A DNA stretch of 64,000 nucleotides from Flagellimonas aequoris (GTDB lineage Bacteria > Bacteroidota > Bacteroidia > Flavobacteriales > Flavobacteriaceae), in assembly GCF_003584165.1 (NCBI RefSeq), contig NZ_QXFJ01000018.1:32999-96998 (forward strand). The letters run 5' to 3'. Position 1 is the stretch's first letter. Every line of letters starts with the position of its first letter. Under the pieces are notes generated by a model that saw only the letters and a program-made list of their open reading frames with translations, was not told where the DNA came from and did not search any database. A program made the position numbers and the translations under genes. This document shows positions 1-7,726 of the stretch, one piece after another.

Positions 1-1
1 A

Positions 2-292
2 TTGGACCAGCCACAACTTTTTTACATTGGCATTTTGGGACCATTGAAAAAATACAACCGAATGTTAGATGATCTGGAGCAGAAGGGGCTGCAGATTTCA
101 CAACAGGATTTGGCCAAGATCCATGCCCCAGTGGGCTTGGAAATTGGAGCGGAAACTCCCGCAGAGATCGGACTTTCCATTTTGGCGGAAATACAAAGCG
201 TTTTGAAAGGAAAACAAGCACGCCCTTTAAAACATAGATCGACTCCCATCCATGACAAGGAAGGGACCGAGTTTCAAAAAATACATATTTGA
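2..292 (+). CDS. XdhC/CoxI family protein, C-terminal part (cut by window edge)
   Basis: Only the last 96 or so residues are present; the reading frame is open to the left edge, so the TTG at position 2 is not a real start. The stretch with YIGILGPLKKYNR followed by HAPVGLEIGAETPAEIGLSILAEI matches the C-terminal Rossmann part of XdhC/CoxI proteins. These bind molybdenum cofactor and help sulfurate or insert it into xanthine dehydrogenase-type hydroxylases. The stop codon overlaps the TTG start of the next gene, a MocA-like nucleotidyltransferase, which is the usual partner of XdhC. A molybdenum hydroxylase may lie further left, outside the window. Family assignment is fairly sure; exact role is inferred. 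Confidence 0.75.
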   Translation: MDQPQLFYIGILGPLKKYNRMLDDLEQKGLQISQQDLAKIHAPVGLEIGAETPAEIGLSILAEIQSVLKGKQARPLKHRSTPIHDKEGTEFQKIHI

Positions 293-888
293 GTAAAACA
301 GCAAAAATAGGAGTAGTCATTTTGGCGGCTGGTGGATCAAGCCGATTGGGTAGACCCAAACAATTAGTAAAGTTCAAAGGAAAACCACTTTTACAGCACA
401 CCATTGATTTGGTTGAAAAGTTGGATTTCAAAAAGAAAATTTTGGTTTTGGGATCTAATGAGGATTTGATTTTAGACGAAGTGGATATCAAGAATTTTGA
501 AGTGGTACAAAATCCTGAATGGGAAAAGGGCATGGCAGGTAGCATAAAAATAGGGTTACAGGAATTGACTCGAGATACAGAAATGGAACACATCCTTCTA
601 TTGCTTTCCGATCAGCCCTTATTGACTACGGAATACATACAAAGATTGAGCATGGCGCATGTGTATCAAAAACCAATGGCAACGTATTCCAAATATGGTT
701 CTGACCTAGGTGTTCCAGCCATTTTTTCCAAATCGGCTTTTCCGTTTTTGGAAAATTTAAAAGGGGACCAAGGCGCTAAAAAATTGACCATGAATGCAGA
801 TTTCGTTTATAGGACGATAGAATTTGAACAAGGTGGTTTTGATATCGATACGGAAGCGGATATTGAAAAATTGAAAGGATTGGAATAA
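289..888 (+). CDS. mocA: MocA/MobA-like molybdenum cofactor nucleotidyltransferase
   Basis: This 199-residue protein has the NTP-transferase signature LAAGGSSRLGRPKQL at residues 12-26, and LLLLSDQPLLT near residue 105 supplies the metal-binding Asp. The family transfers CMP (MocA) or GMP (MobA) to molybdopterin. The neighbouring XdhC end favours a MocA-type cytidylyltransferase serving xanthine dehydrogenase-like enzymes, but sequence reading alone does not settle CTP versus GTP. It starts with TTG at 289, overlapping the preceding stop by 4 bases, and its stop shares one base with the moaD start (TAATG), so translation is probably coupled. No other MobA candidate is present in the operon. 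Confidence 0.8.
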   Translation: MSKTAKIGVVILAAGGSSRLGRPKQLVKFKGKPLLQHTIDLVEKLDFKKKILVLGSNEDLILDEVDIKNFEVVQNPEWEKGMAGSIKIGLQELTRDTEMEHILLLLSDQPLLTTEYIQRLSMAHVYQKPMATYSKYGSDLGVPAIFSKSAFPFLENLKGDQGAKKLTMNADFVYRTIEFEQGGFDIDTEADIEKLKGLE

Positions 889-1124
889 TGAAAGTCACCG
901 TAAAATATTTTGGTCTGGTTGCCGAAGCAAAAGGCACAAATGAGGAGGTCTTGAATTTGACAGCACCCACTACGGCCTTTGAATTGAAACAGAAATGTTT
1001 GAGCCCACTTGCAATTGTGGACCAAGATTCCGTGCAAGTGGCCGTGAACCAAAATTTGGATGAGAACATCATTTTAAAAGAAGGGGATGAGGTGGCCTTA
1101 TTGCCACCCTTCGCAGGCGGATGA
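888..1124 (+). CDS. moaD: MoaD, small subunit of molybdopterin synthase
   Basis: A 78-residue ubiquitin-fold sulfur carrier. It begins MKVTVKYFG and ends in LLPPFAGG; the C-terminal Gly-Gly is the site that is adenylated by MoeB and converted to a thiocarboxylate. With MoaE it converts cyclic pyranopterin monophosphate into molybdopterin in the cytoplasm. The end overlaps the start of moeB by four bases (ATGA), and moaE follows moeB, so all three partners are co-translated. Length and terminal motif fit MoaD well; ThiS is unlikely because the whole operon is for molybdenum cofactor. Confidence 0.93.
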   Translation: MKVTVKYFGLVAEAKGTNEEVLNLTAPTTAFELKQKCLSPLAIVDQDSVQVAVNQNLDENIILKEGDEVALLPPFAGG

Positions 1125-2137
1125 ACAGATACGAAAGACAAATAAAGCTACAGGAAGTTGGTACTGAAGGACAGGACAGACTAAGCCGCGCCAAAGTGTT
1201 GATTGTTGGTGTGGGTGGTTTGGGGTGTCCCGCTGCCTTGTATTTGTCCGCAGCAGGTGTCGGTACTATTGGTCTGATGGACCATGATAAGGTGGATGCA
1301 ACCAATCTTCACCGTCAAGTGTTGTTCCAAGAATCGGATTTGGGCAAACCCAAAGCTGTTGCCGCTGCAGAACAGTTGTCCAAAAGAAGTAGTGAAGTGG
1401 TTTTTGAAATCATTCAGGAAGCCTTGACGCAAGAAAATGCGCAAAGCATAATTGATAGATATGATATTGTTCTGGATGGCACCGACAATTTCGAAACCAA
1501 ATACCTGATAAACGATGCTTGTATCTTGTCCAAAAAACCATGGGTGTATGCTTCCATTTATAAAAATGAAGGACAACTTTCGGTGTTCAATCACCAAAAT
1601 GGACCAAGTTATAGGTGTCTTTTCCCCAAAACAACACGACAAAATATCAGTTGTGAGGAAACAGGGGTCCTTGGGGTTTTACCAGGAATGCTGGGTATTA
1701 TGCAGGCAACCGAGGTTTTGAAAATGATTTTGGGTAATGGCGAAGTGTTATCGAGCAAGTTGAAGGTCTTCAACATTTTTTCAGGAGCGGAACAAACCAT
1801 CAACATAAAAAAACGTCAAGAAGAAATTGAAAAAATTAAAATGAATGGCATTGTTCCAGTAAAAGTGGAATGTACCTTAAAAAGTGAATTTCTATGGTAT
1901 TTGGATGTGAGGGAAACCTTTGAACAGCCCAAACCCAACGGGAACAATATCCTAAAAATACCGATGGCGGACCTTCTGGTGCGCCATCATGAAATACCAA
2001 AAGACCAAGAGGTTCTGGTGTTTTGTCAATCCGGAAAACGGAGTCAAAATGCCATAGAAATATTGGAAAGGGAATTCGGGTTCAACAACCTGATCAATGT
2101 GGAAGGAGGAATTGAAACCATCATCAATGGAGACTAA
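1121..2137 (+). CDS. moeB: MoeB-type adenylyltransferase fused to a rhodanese domain
   Basis: This 338-residue protein has an E1-like domain at about residues 1-230, with the nucleotide-binding loop VLIVGVGGLGCPAALYL near residue 26 and the catalytic-type segment SCEETGVLGVLPG near residue 185. A rhodanese domain follows at about 245-335, with the active-site loop CQSGKRS. It would adenylate the MoaD C-terminus and may supply the sulfur through the rhodanese cysteine. The zinc-binding CXXC pairs of E. coli MoeB are not conserved: only one Cys remains in PSYRCLFP and no second pair is visible. Such fusions resemble MOCS3/Uba4. It overlaps moaE by 11 bases. Confidence 0.9.
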   Translation: MNRYERQIKLQEVGTEGQDRLSRAKVLIVGVGGLGCPAALYLSAAGVGTIGLMDHDKVDATNLHRQVLFQESDLGKPKAVAAAEQLSKRSSEVVFEIIQEALTQENAQSIIDRYDIVLDGTDNFETKYLINDACILSKKPWVYASIYKNEGQLSVFNHQNGPSYRCLFPKTTRQNISCEETGVLGVLPGMLGIMQATEVLKMILGNGEVLSSKLKVFNIFSGAEQTINIKKRQEEIEKIKMNGIVPVKVECTLKSEFLWYLDVRETFEQPKPNGNNILKIPMADLLVRHHEIPKDQEVLVFCQSGKRSQNAIEILEREFGFNNLINVEGGIETIINGD

Positions 2138-2570
2138 AAAAGTAAAAAAGGTTTTTGTGGAAGGGGCCATACCCCCAGAGAAAATTGCGCAATCGGTGGC
2201 AAACCATCAGAGCAAGACCAATATTGGGGCACACAGCATTTTTCTGGGCCAGATTAGGGCTGATGTGATCGATGGCAAAACGGTTGCTGCAATTCAGTAC
2301 ACGGCGTATGAAGAAATGGCAGAGAAGGTATTCCACGAGATAAGGGAAGCAGCTTTTGCCAAATTCGATATTACTTGTGCCCATATTTACCATAGTTTGG
2401 GCACCATAAAGACAGGGGAACTTTGTTTGTTTGTTTTTACCTCTTCCGCCCATAGAAAAATTGCCATTGAAGCAACTAATTATTTTGTGGAGGAAATCAA
2501 GGCGAAAGTACCCATCTTCGGAAAGGAAATTTTCGAGGATGAAACCCATCAATGGAAAGTCAACAAATAA
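2127..2570 (+). CDS. moaE: MoaE, large (catalytic) subunit of molybdopterin synthase
   Basis: This 147-residue protein contains the MoaE landmarks GAHSIFLGQIR near residue 33, YTAYEEMAEK near 56, HSLGTIKTGEL near 88, the segment SSAHRKIAIEA near 104, and the C-terminal KVPIFGKEIFEDETHQWKVN, whose lysine helps hold the substrate. It pairs with MoaD. An upstream in-frame ATG at 2097 exists, but the ATG at 2127 fits the family length better and sits after the purine-rich GGAAGGAGGA at 2101-2110. The gene overlaps the end of moeB and is directly abutted by moaC-moaB (TAAATG). Confidence 0.93.
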   Translation: METKKVKKVFVEGAIPPEKIAQSVANHQSKTNIGAHSIFLGQIRADVIDGKTVAAIQYTAYEEMAEKVFHEIREAAFAKFDITCAHIYHSLGTIKTGELCLFVFTSSAHRKIAIEATNYFVEEIKAKVPIFGKEIFEDETHQWKVNK

Positions 2571-3467
2571 ATGGTCGATATAACACACAAAGTGAACACC
2601 TTGCGGGAAGCTACCGCCGAGGCCATCGTGAAAACGAGCAGTCAGGAAACCATCGATGCCCTGAAGAACAATCAGGTTCCCAAGGGAAATGTGTTCGAGA
2701 TGGCCAAAGCTGCCGGACTTTTGGGCGTAAAAAAAACGCCGGATCTTTTACCTGATTGTCATCCACTGCCTATTGAATACACTGGAATTGAATACGAAAT
2801 CAAAGGGCTGGAGATTTATATCACCATGACGGTGAAAACGATTTATAAAACCGGGGTGGAAGTGGAGGCCATGCACGGGGCAAGTGTGGTGGCACTCACC
2901 ATGTACGACATGCTGAAACCCATTGATAAAAATGTGGAAATCGGAACTATTCGGCTGAAATCCAAGAAAGGCGGAAAATCGTCCTACAAGGTCAACACTG
3001 AAGGTTTAAAAGCTCATGTGGTAGTCTGTTCGGATACCATTTCCAAAGGAAAAGGAGAGGATACCGCAGGAGAAGGCATTGTAGAAAAACTTCAGTCATT
3101 AGGATTGGAAACCATTAAAACCATCATCCCGGATGAACCATCGGAGATTGTAAAAATTTTGGAGACCACCTCATCGGATTTCATCATTTACACCGGTGGA
3201 ACGGGTGTTGGTCCCCGAGATGTAACCCCTCAAACCTTGGAACCTTTATTAGATATTAGGTTGAAAGGAGTGGAGGAACAAATGCGAAGTTATGGTCAGG
3301 ACCGTATGCCGTATGCCATGTTTTCTCGTTCCATAGCGGGGATAAAAGACGGAAAATTGATATTGGCGCTCCCAGGTTCGGCCCGTGGGGCTTTAGAGTC
3401 CATGGAAGCCATTTTTCCACATGTGTTGCATGCATTTAAGGTGATAGAAGGAAAACGACATGATTGA
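2571..3467 (+). CDS. moaCB: MoaC-MoaB/MogA fusion protein
   Basis: A 298-residue two-domain protein. Residues 1-145 are MoaC, cyclic pyranopterin monophosphate synthase, recognisable from LLPDCHPLPI, KTGVEVEAMHGASVVALTMYDM and KKGGKSSYK. Residues 150-298 are a MogA/MoaB-type molybdopterin adenylyltransferase, recognisable from VVCSDTISKGKGEDTAGE, YTGGTGVGPRDVTPQTLEPL and ALPGSARGALESM. The fusion joins the step after MoaA with molybdopterin adenylylation, which precedes MoeA. Similar fusions are known in Bacteroidetes. It overlaps moaA by 8 bases. Both halves look intact, with key Asp, Lys and Gly motifs visible. Confidence 0.93.
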   Translation: MVDITHKVNTLREATAEAIVKTSSQETIDALKNNQVPKGNVFEMAKAAGLLGVKKTPDLLPDCHPLPIEYTGIEYEIKGLEIYITMTVKTIYKTGVEVEAMHGASVVALTMYDMLKPIDKNVEIGTIRLKSKKGGKSSYKVNTEGLKAHVVVCSDTISKGKGEDTAGEGIVEKLQSLGLETIKTIIPDEPSEIVKILETTSSDFIIYTGGTGVGPRDVTPQTLEPLLDIRLKGVEEQMRSYGQDRMPYAMFSRSIAGIKDGKLILALPGSARGALESMEAIFPHVLHAFKVIEGKRHD

Positions 3468-4452
3468 CAGAACACCCAAAATAATTGACAATTTCGGCAG
3501 ACCGCATACGTATCTCAGGATCTCATTGACGGATCGGTGCAACCTACGCTGTTTTTACTGTATGCCCGAAGAAGGCATTGAATTGATCGAAAAGCCCAAT
3601 ATCATGACTTTGGAAGAGATCATTGAGATGGCTCGTACGTTCAGGGATTTGGGAGTACATACCATTCGGTTGACAGGAGGCGAACCTTTGGTTCGGAAGA
3701 ATTTTGATTTTTTGGTGGAAGAACTGTCCAAACTGGGTGTGACACTCAAGTTGACGACCAACGGAATTGTTTTGGATAAATACTTGGACCTGTTTAAAAA
3801 GATCGGTCTTCGGAAAATCAATCTCAGTTTGGATACGTTGGATAAGGCCAAGTCCATTTTCATCACCAAACGGGATTATTACGAACGCATCATGGCCAAT
3901 TTGAACCGTGCCCTGGGGATGGATATGGACCTCAAACTCAATGTGGTTCTGATCAAGGGAGTCAATGATAATGAGATTAATGATTTTATCGCATTGACCA
4001 AGAATAAAAATCTCGTGGTAAAATTCATTGAGTTCATGCCTTTTAAGGGTAATAAATGGGATTGGAACAAAGGCGTGGGAAGAGAGGAAATTTTACATAC
4101 CATAGGTTCCAGTTTTGGAAAAATTGAGGAACTGCACAATCCAAAGCACAGTACATCTACCAATTTTAGGGTGAAGGGCCACCAAGGCAGTTTCGGTATC
4201 GTAAGCACCATCACCAATCCTTTTTGCGATGATTGCAATAGGATCAGACTTACAGCAGATGGAAAAATGAAAAACTGTCTGTTTGCCACTTCGGAGACCG
4301 ATTTGCTCTCGCATTTACGGAACGGTGAAAAATTGGATGATATCATTATCAACGCCATCAAATCCAAAAAACATTCGCGGGACGGCATGGAAGTGAAAAT
4401 GGAGGAAGAGCACTACGAACAAAACCGATCTATGATATCAATAGGAGGATAA
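3460..4452 (+). CDS. moaA: MoaA, GTP 3',8-cyclase (radical SAM)
   Basis: A 330-residue radical SAM enzyme that carries out the first step of molybdenum cofactor synthesis from GTP. The N-terminal cluster cysteines are C27, C31 and C34 in DRCNLRCFYC; the C-terminal GTP-binding [4Fe-4S] cluster cysteines are C256, C259 and C273 (C-x2-C-x13-C). The SAM-binding GGEPL motif is present near residue 73. The protein ends in ISIGG, the conserved C-terminal Gly-Gly needed for catalysis in MoaA. Its stop shares one base with the start of moeA. Full family length, no oddities. Confidence 0.96.
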   Translation: MIDRTPKIIDNFGRPHTYLRISLTDRCNLRCFYCMPEEGIELIEKPNIMTLEEIIEMARTFRDLGVHTIRLTGGEPLVRKNFDFLVEELSKLGVTLKLTTNGIVLDKYLDLFKKIGLRKINLSLDTLDKAKSIFITKRDYYERIMANLNRALGMDMDLKLNVVLIKGVNDNEINDFIALTKNKNLVVKFIEFMPFKGNKWDWNKGVGREEILHTIGSSFGKIEELHNPKHSTSTNFRVKGHQGSFGIVSTITNPFCDDCNRIRLTADGKMKNCLFATSETDLLSHLRNGEKLDDIIINAIKSKKHSRDGMEVKMEEEHYEQNRSMISIGG

Positions 4453-5618
4453 TGGTAAGCATAGAAGAAGCCCTCAATAGCATTAAAAGTCAGGATATAA
4501 CTTCAAAAGGGGAAACCAAACCACTTCAAGAAGTTTTGGGTTTTGCCCTTTCCGAAGACATCATGGCCCCTTTTGATATGCCTGCTTTTGACAATTCGGC
4601 GATGGATGGGTATGCCCTTTGCGGACTTCATCTGGAATATAAAATTGTGGGAGAAATTGCTGCAGGCGATGTAAAAGAGGTACCTCTTCAGGATGGGGAG
4701 GCCATCCGGATTTTTACGGGTGCCAAAGTTCCAAAAAATGCCTCTTCAGTGATGATGCAGGAAAAAACAAAGGTAGAAGGAGATACTCTTTTTTTGGATG
4801 AAATGCCCAAGGCTGGCCAAAGCATCCGTAAGAAAGGGGCCGAACTCCAAAAAGGACAATTGGTGCTTCAAAAAGGCCATGTGTTAAACCCTTCTTCCTT
4901 GGGACTGATCGGAAGTTTAGGATTGGAAACCGTAAGGGTGTTTTCCAAGCCGAGGATTCACATGATCACCACGGGAAATGAATTGGTGAAACCCGGTCAT
5001 CCGAAACAAGAAGGACAGATTTATGAATCCAATAGCTATGCGATTGCTGGGGCGTTGGAGCAATTCGGGTTCCTATGTTCCCAACAGCAACAAGTGAAGG
5101 ATGATTTTGAGGAGACCAAAAAAAGCATCCAAAAATCCATGGAAACTTGTGATGTTCTGATTCTCTCGGGGGGTATTTCCGTGGGCGATTATGATTTTGT
5201 AAAGCAGGCTTTGGAAAAAAATGGGGTGCAGGAACTGTTCTATAAAGTCTTCCAAAAACCTGGCAAGCCCTTGTATTTTGGAAAAAGGGGGAATCAGTTT
5301 GTATTTGCCTTGCCGGGGAACCCTGCCTCATCGTTGACCTGTTTTTACATTTATGTACTGCCCTTGCTTCAAAAATGGAGTGGACATAAAGATTTGGGTC
5401 TACCATGGTATGAATTTCCCCTTCAGCATGACTATGAAAACCGTTTTGACCGACCCTCCTTTTTAAAGGCTAGATTGACTCCTGATGGTGTTGAAATTTT
5501 GGATGGCCAAGGTTCGTCCATGATTCAATCCATGGCTTTAGGCAATGCCTTGGCCTTTGTTGAACTGGGCCAACAATTCAAAAAAGGAGACTTGATCAAA
5601 TGCAAACTCATTTCCTGA
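4452..5618 (+). CDS. moeA: MoeA, molybdopterin molybdotransferase
   Basis: A 388-residue MoeA family protein that inserts molybdate into adenylated molybdopterin. Visible landmarks are PAFDNSAMDGYAL near residue 44, IRIFTGAKVP near 87, the MogA-like core SGGISVGDYDFVKQAL near 239, FQKPGKPLYFGK near 267 and FALPGNPASSLTCFYIYVLP near 284, followed by the C-terminal beta domain. It is the last enzyme of the operon and is followed after one base by a TauE/SafE permease. Length and domain order are normal. Confidence 0.95.
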   Translation: MVSIEEALNSIKSQDITSKGETKPLQEVLGFALSEDIMAPFDMPAFDNSAMDGYALCGLHLEYKIVGEIAAGDVKEVPLQDGEAIRIFTGAKVPKNASSVMMQEKTKVEGDTLFLDEMPKAGQSIRKKGAELQKGQLVLQKGHVLNPSSLGLIGSLGLETVRVFSKPRIHMITTGNELVKPGHPKQEGQIYESNSYAIAGALEQFGFLCSQQQQVKDDFEETKKSIQKSMETCDVLILSGGISVGDYDFVKQALEKNGVQELFYKVFQKPGKPLYFGKRGNQFVFALPGNPASSLTCFYIYVLPLLQKWSGHKDLGLPWYEFPLQHDYENRFDRPSFLKARLTPDGVEILDGQGSSMIQSMALGNALAFVELGQQFKKGDLIKCKLIS

Positions 5619-5619
5619 T

Positions 5620-6375
5620 ATGCCCGTTGAATACTTGCCCATAGTCTTCTTTTTGATAGCCTTGTTCTATAGTTCAGTGGGATTTGGTGGCGGATCTAGT
5701 TATTTGGCTATCCTAAGTTTGTTCCTTACCGATTTCTACGAAATCCGTTCCACGGCACTCATCCTCAATATCTGTGTGGTAGCCATCGGGACATTTGTTT
5801 TTATAAGAAACCGGGTGTTCAGTTTTAAGATGTTTTGGCCGTTTTTGGTGCTCAGTATCCCCTTTGCCTATGTGGGTGCGCAGGTCCGACTTTCCCAGAA
5901 GGCGTTCTTCCTAGTTTTGGGAAGCGCCTTGATCTTGGCAGGCGTTTTTATGCTATTGCGATTCGTCAAGCAAAAATTGGAATCCAAGGAATTCAACAAC
6001 ACCAAAAAGTTGCTACTTGGGGGGAGTATTGGACTGTTGTCCGGTATTTCTGGAATAGGAGGTGGCATATTCCTTTCCCCTGTTCTTAATTTGTTAAAAT
6101 GGGCCAATCCAAGGATTGTGGCCTCTTTGGCATCGGTATTTATTTTAGTCAATTCCCTATCGGGGTTGGTCGGTTTGAATGTAGCCGGGACCTTTAAGTT
6201 GAACCAAGAACTTATGCTACAGCTTATTGTTGCCGTGGTGTTGGGCGGCAGTATCGGGTCCTATCTTTCCAATAAAAAATTCAATTTGAAATTTTTGGGA
6301 GTGCTTACCAGTATTTTGGTGTTGTATGTAGGCTTACGATTGATTTTGCTGCACGGCTTCGGCATCAAAATTTAA
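5620..6375 (+). CDS. TauE/SafE family membrane permease
   Basis: A 251-residue, very hydrophobic protein with about eight predicted membrane segments. The family-typical motifs VGFGGGSSYLAILSL near residue 20 and GLLSGISGIGGGIFLSPVL near 134 mark the two inverted halves. TauE/SafE proteins move anions such as sulfite, sulfoacetate and other sulfur compounds across the inner membrane. The one-base gap to moeA implies co-expression with cofactor synthesis; export of sulfite, or movement of molybdate or sulfate, is possible but the substrate cannot be read from sequence. It converges with the ModE-like gene. Confidence 0.85.
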   Translation: MPVEYLPIVFFLIALFYSSVGFGGGSSYLAILSLFLTDFYEIRSTALILNICVVAIGTFVFIRNRVFSFKMFWPFLVLSIPFAYVGAQVRLSQKAFFLVLGSALILAGVFMLLRFVKQKLESKEFNNTKKLLLGGSIGLLSGISGIGGGIFLSPVLNLLKWANPRIVASLASVFILVNSLSGLVGLNVAGTFKLNQELMLQLIVAVVLGGSIGSYLSNKKFNLKFLGVLTSILVLYVGLRLILLHGFGIKI

Positions 6376-6392
6376 GACCAAATTTGTCTGAC

Positions 6393-6740
6393 TCAAACCA
6401 ATTGAAGGAATTTTTCTTCTCCTTCCCGCAGGGTTTCGTTCAATTTCCCCATCAATTCATTAAAGGTCTGGAGGACCGTCTTTCCGGCTTCCGTTAATTC
6501 GGCACCACCTCCTTTATTACCCCCTTTGTGTAGGATTACATAGGGTTTTTGACCCTTTTGGTTCATATCGTCTACCATGGACCATGCTTTTTTATAGGAC
6601 ATGCCCATGGCTTTGGCAGCCTTGCTGATGGAACCTTCTTGGTCGATATGGGTCAACAATTGGGCCCGTCCCGGTCCGAAGAACCTTTCTCCGTCAATAT
6701 CGATCCAACATCGCAATCGAAGTTCTTTGTGTAATTCCAT
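6393..6740 (-). CDS. ModE-like winged helix regulator without a molybdate-binding domain
   Basis: A 115-residue protein matching the N-terminal DNA-binding domain of ModE: RLRCWIDIDGERFFGPGRAQLLTHIDQEGSISKAAKAMGMSYKKAWSMVDDMN, then the wing GGNKGGGAELTEAG near residue 76. The C-terminal Mop/TOBE domains that bind molybdate in E. coli ModE are absent, so effector sensing is unclear; stand-alone forms like this are common. Its position converging on the cofactor operon suggests control of molybdenum genes, but no clear ModE box was found in the window, and the promoter of the cofactor operon lies outside it. Confidence 0.85.
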   Translation of the reverse strand: MELHKELRLRCWIDIDGERFFGPGRAQLLTHIDQEGSISKAAKAMGMSYKKAWSMVDDMNQKGQKPYVILHKGGNKGGGAELTEAGKTVLQTFNELMGKLNETLREGEEKFLQLV

Positions 6741-6848
6741 AGTCTTTCTTCAATAGTGAAACTCCAGTGCACACAAGATGGGAGCAACACATATTACTTC
6801 TCAAGTTAGCGATAAATTTTGAGGGACAATACACCTAGTTGACAAAGG

Positions 6849-6890
6849 AAAAGGACAATACCTGATCAGATGAAAAGGTTTTGTCCTTTT
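6849..6890 (-). terminator. Possible terminator of the DJ-1/PfpI gene
   Basis: A perfect 10-bp inverted repeat, AAAAGGACAA at 6849-6858 and TTGTCCTTTT at 6881-6890, separated by 22 bases, lies just downstream of the minus-strand gene ending at 6927. Read on the minus strand the second arm ends in a T-rich run. The long loop makes it only a moderate candidate. Confidence 0.4.
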
Positions 6891-6926
6891 GTAAGTTTCA
6901 ATGGGAAGTCGCCCATTTCTTTCCGA

Positions 6927-7502
6927 TTAAATGGTAATCGTAGCTCCCATTAATTTCAAGAATTCACGGATGAACGCAGGATGTGCGGGCCATGCGGGAG
7001 ATGTGACCAAATTACCATCCACATAGGCACCATCCACTGGGGTGTTTTGAAATTCCCCACCGGCTACAATTACTTCAGGGCCTACTGCGGGGTAGGCGGT
7101 AAGTTTCCGTCCTTTTACCACTCCGGCTGCAGTAAGAATCTGTATGCCATGGCAGACTGCGGCCACTGGTTTATCCGCATCAAAAAAATGCTTGGTAATC
7201 TCCAGAACTTTTGGATTCAATCTGAGATATTCGGGGGCACGCCCTCCGGCAATGACCAATCCGGCATAATCGGAAGGGTTTACATCGGCAAAACTGTAAT
7301 TAAGGGCAAAATTATGGCCCGGTTTTTCGGAATAGGTCTGGTCGCCTTCAAAATCGTGGATGGCCGTTTTGATGGTGTCACCTTTCTTTTTATCAGGACA
7401 GACGGCATGGACGTCATAACCGACCATCAAGAGCATTTGAAAGGGAACCATGGTTTCATAGTCTTCAGCAAAATCTCCGGTAAGGAACAATACTTTTTTC
7501 AT
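6927..7502 (-). CDS. DJ-1/PfpI family protein
   Basis: A 191-residue cytoplasmic protein of the DJ-1/PfpI (class I glutamine amidotransferase-like) fold. It starts [16 protein letters not shown] and carries the nucleophile elbow [16 protein letters not shown], with the conserved Cys-His pair, near residue 110, plus [12 protein letters not shown] near 82. Members act as glyoxalases, deglycases, chaperones or proteases, so the activity is not fixed. An upstream in-frame ATG at 7589 would add 29 non-conserved residues; the ATG at 7502 is chosen because homologous proteins begin there. It is divergent from the AraC-type regulator gene. Confidence 0.85.
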   Translation of the reverse strand: MKKVLFLTGDFAEDYETMVPFQMLLMVGYDVHAVCPDKKKGDTIKTAIHDFEGDQTYSEKPGHNFALNYSFADVNPSDYAGLVIAGGRAPEYLRLNPKVLEITKHFFDADKPVAAVCHGIQILTAAGVVKGRKLTAYPAVGPEVIVAGGEFQNTPVDGAYVDGNLVTSPAWPAHPAFIREFLKLMGATITI

Positions 7503-7726
7503 TTTTTTGACATTTATTGGATTTGAAAATAATGTATCCGTAGTACTATAAAGATACTGATGGATCGCGGGATTGTCTTGGAAAGTCATGCTAAGATTAT
7601 GCTAAATCCGCTAGTTCGCCATGGTCACGTTCTGCTTTGATAAAGTTTTATTAAGATGTGGGACAGTCTATGGCACAACGCATTGGAATCCATATCTTCG
7701 AGGAGTTATTCCAGCACTCTTTCCAT

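Noticed and set aside
6741..6926. ModE-binding site upstream of the ModE-like gene
   Set aside because: The segment GTTAGCGATAAAT has some likeness to a ModE half-site, but no symmetrical second half was found.
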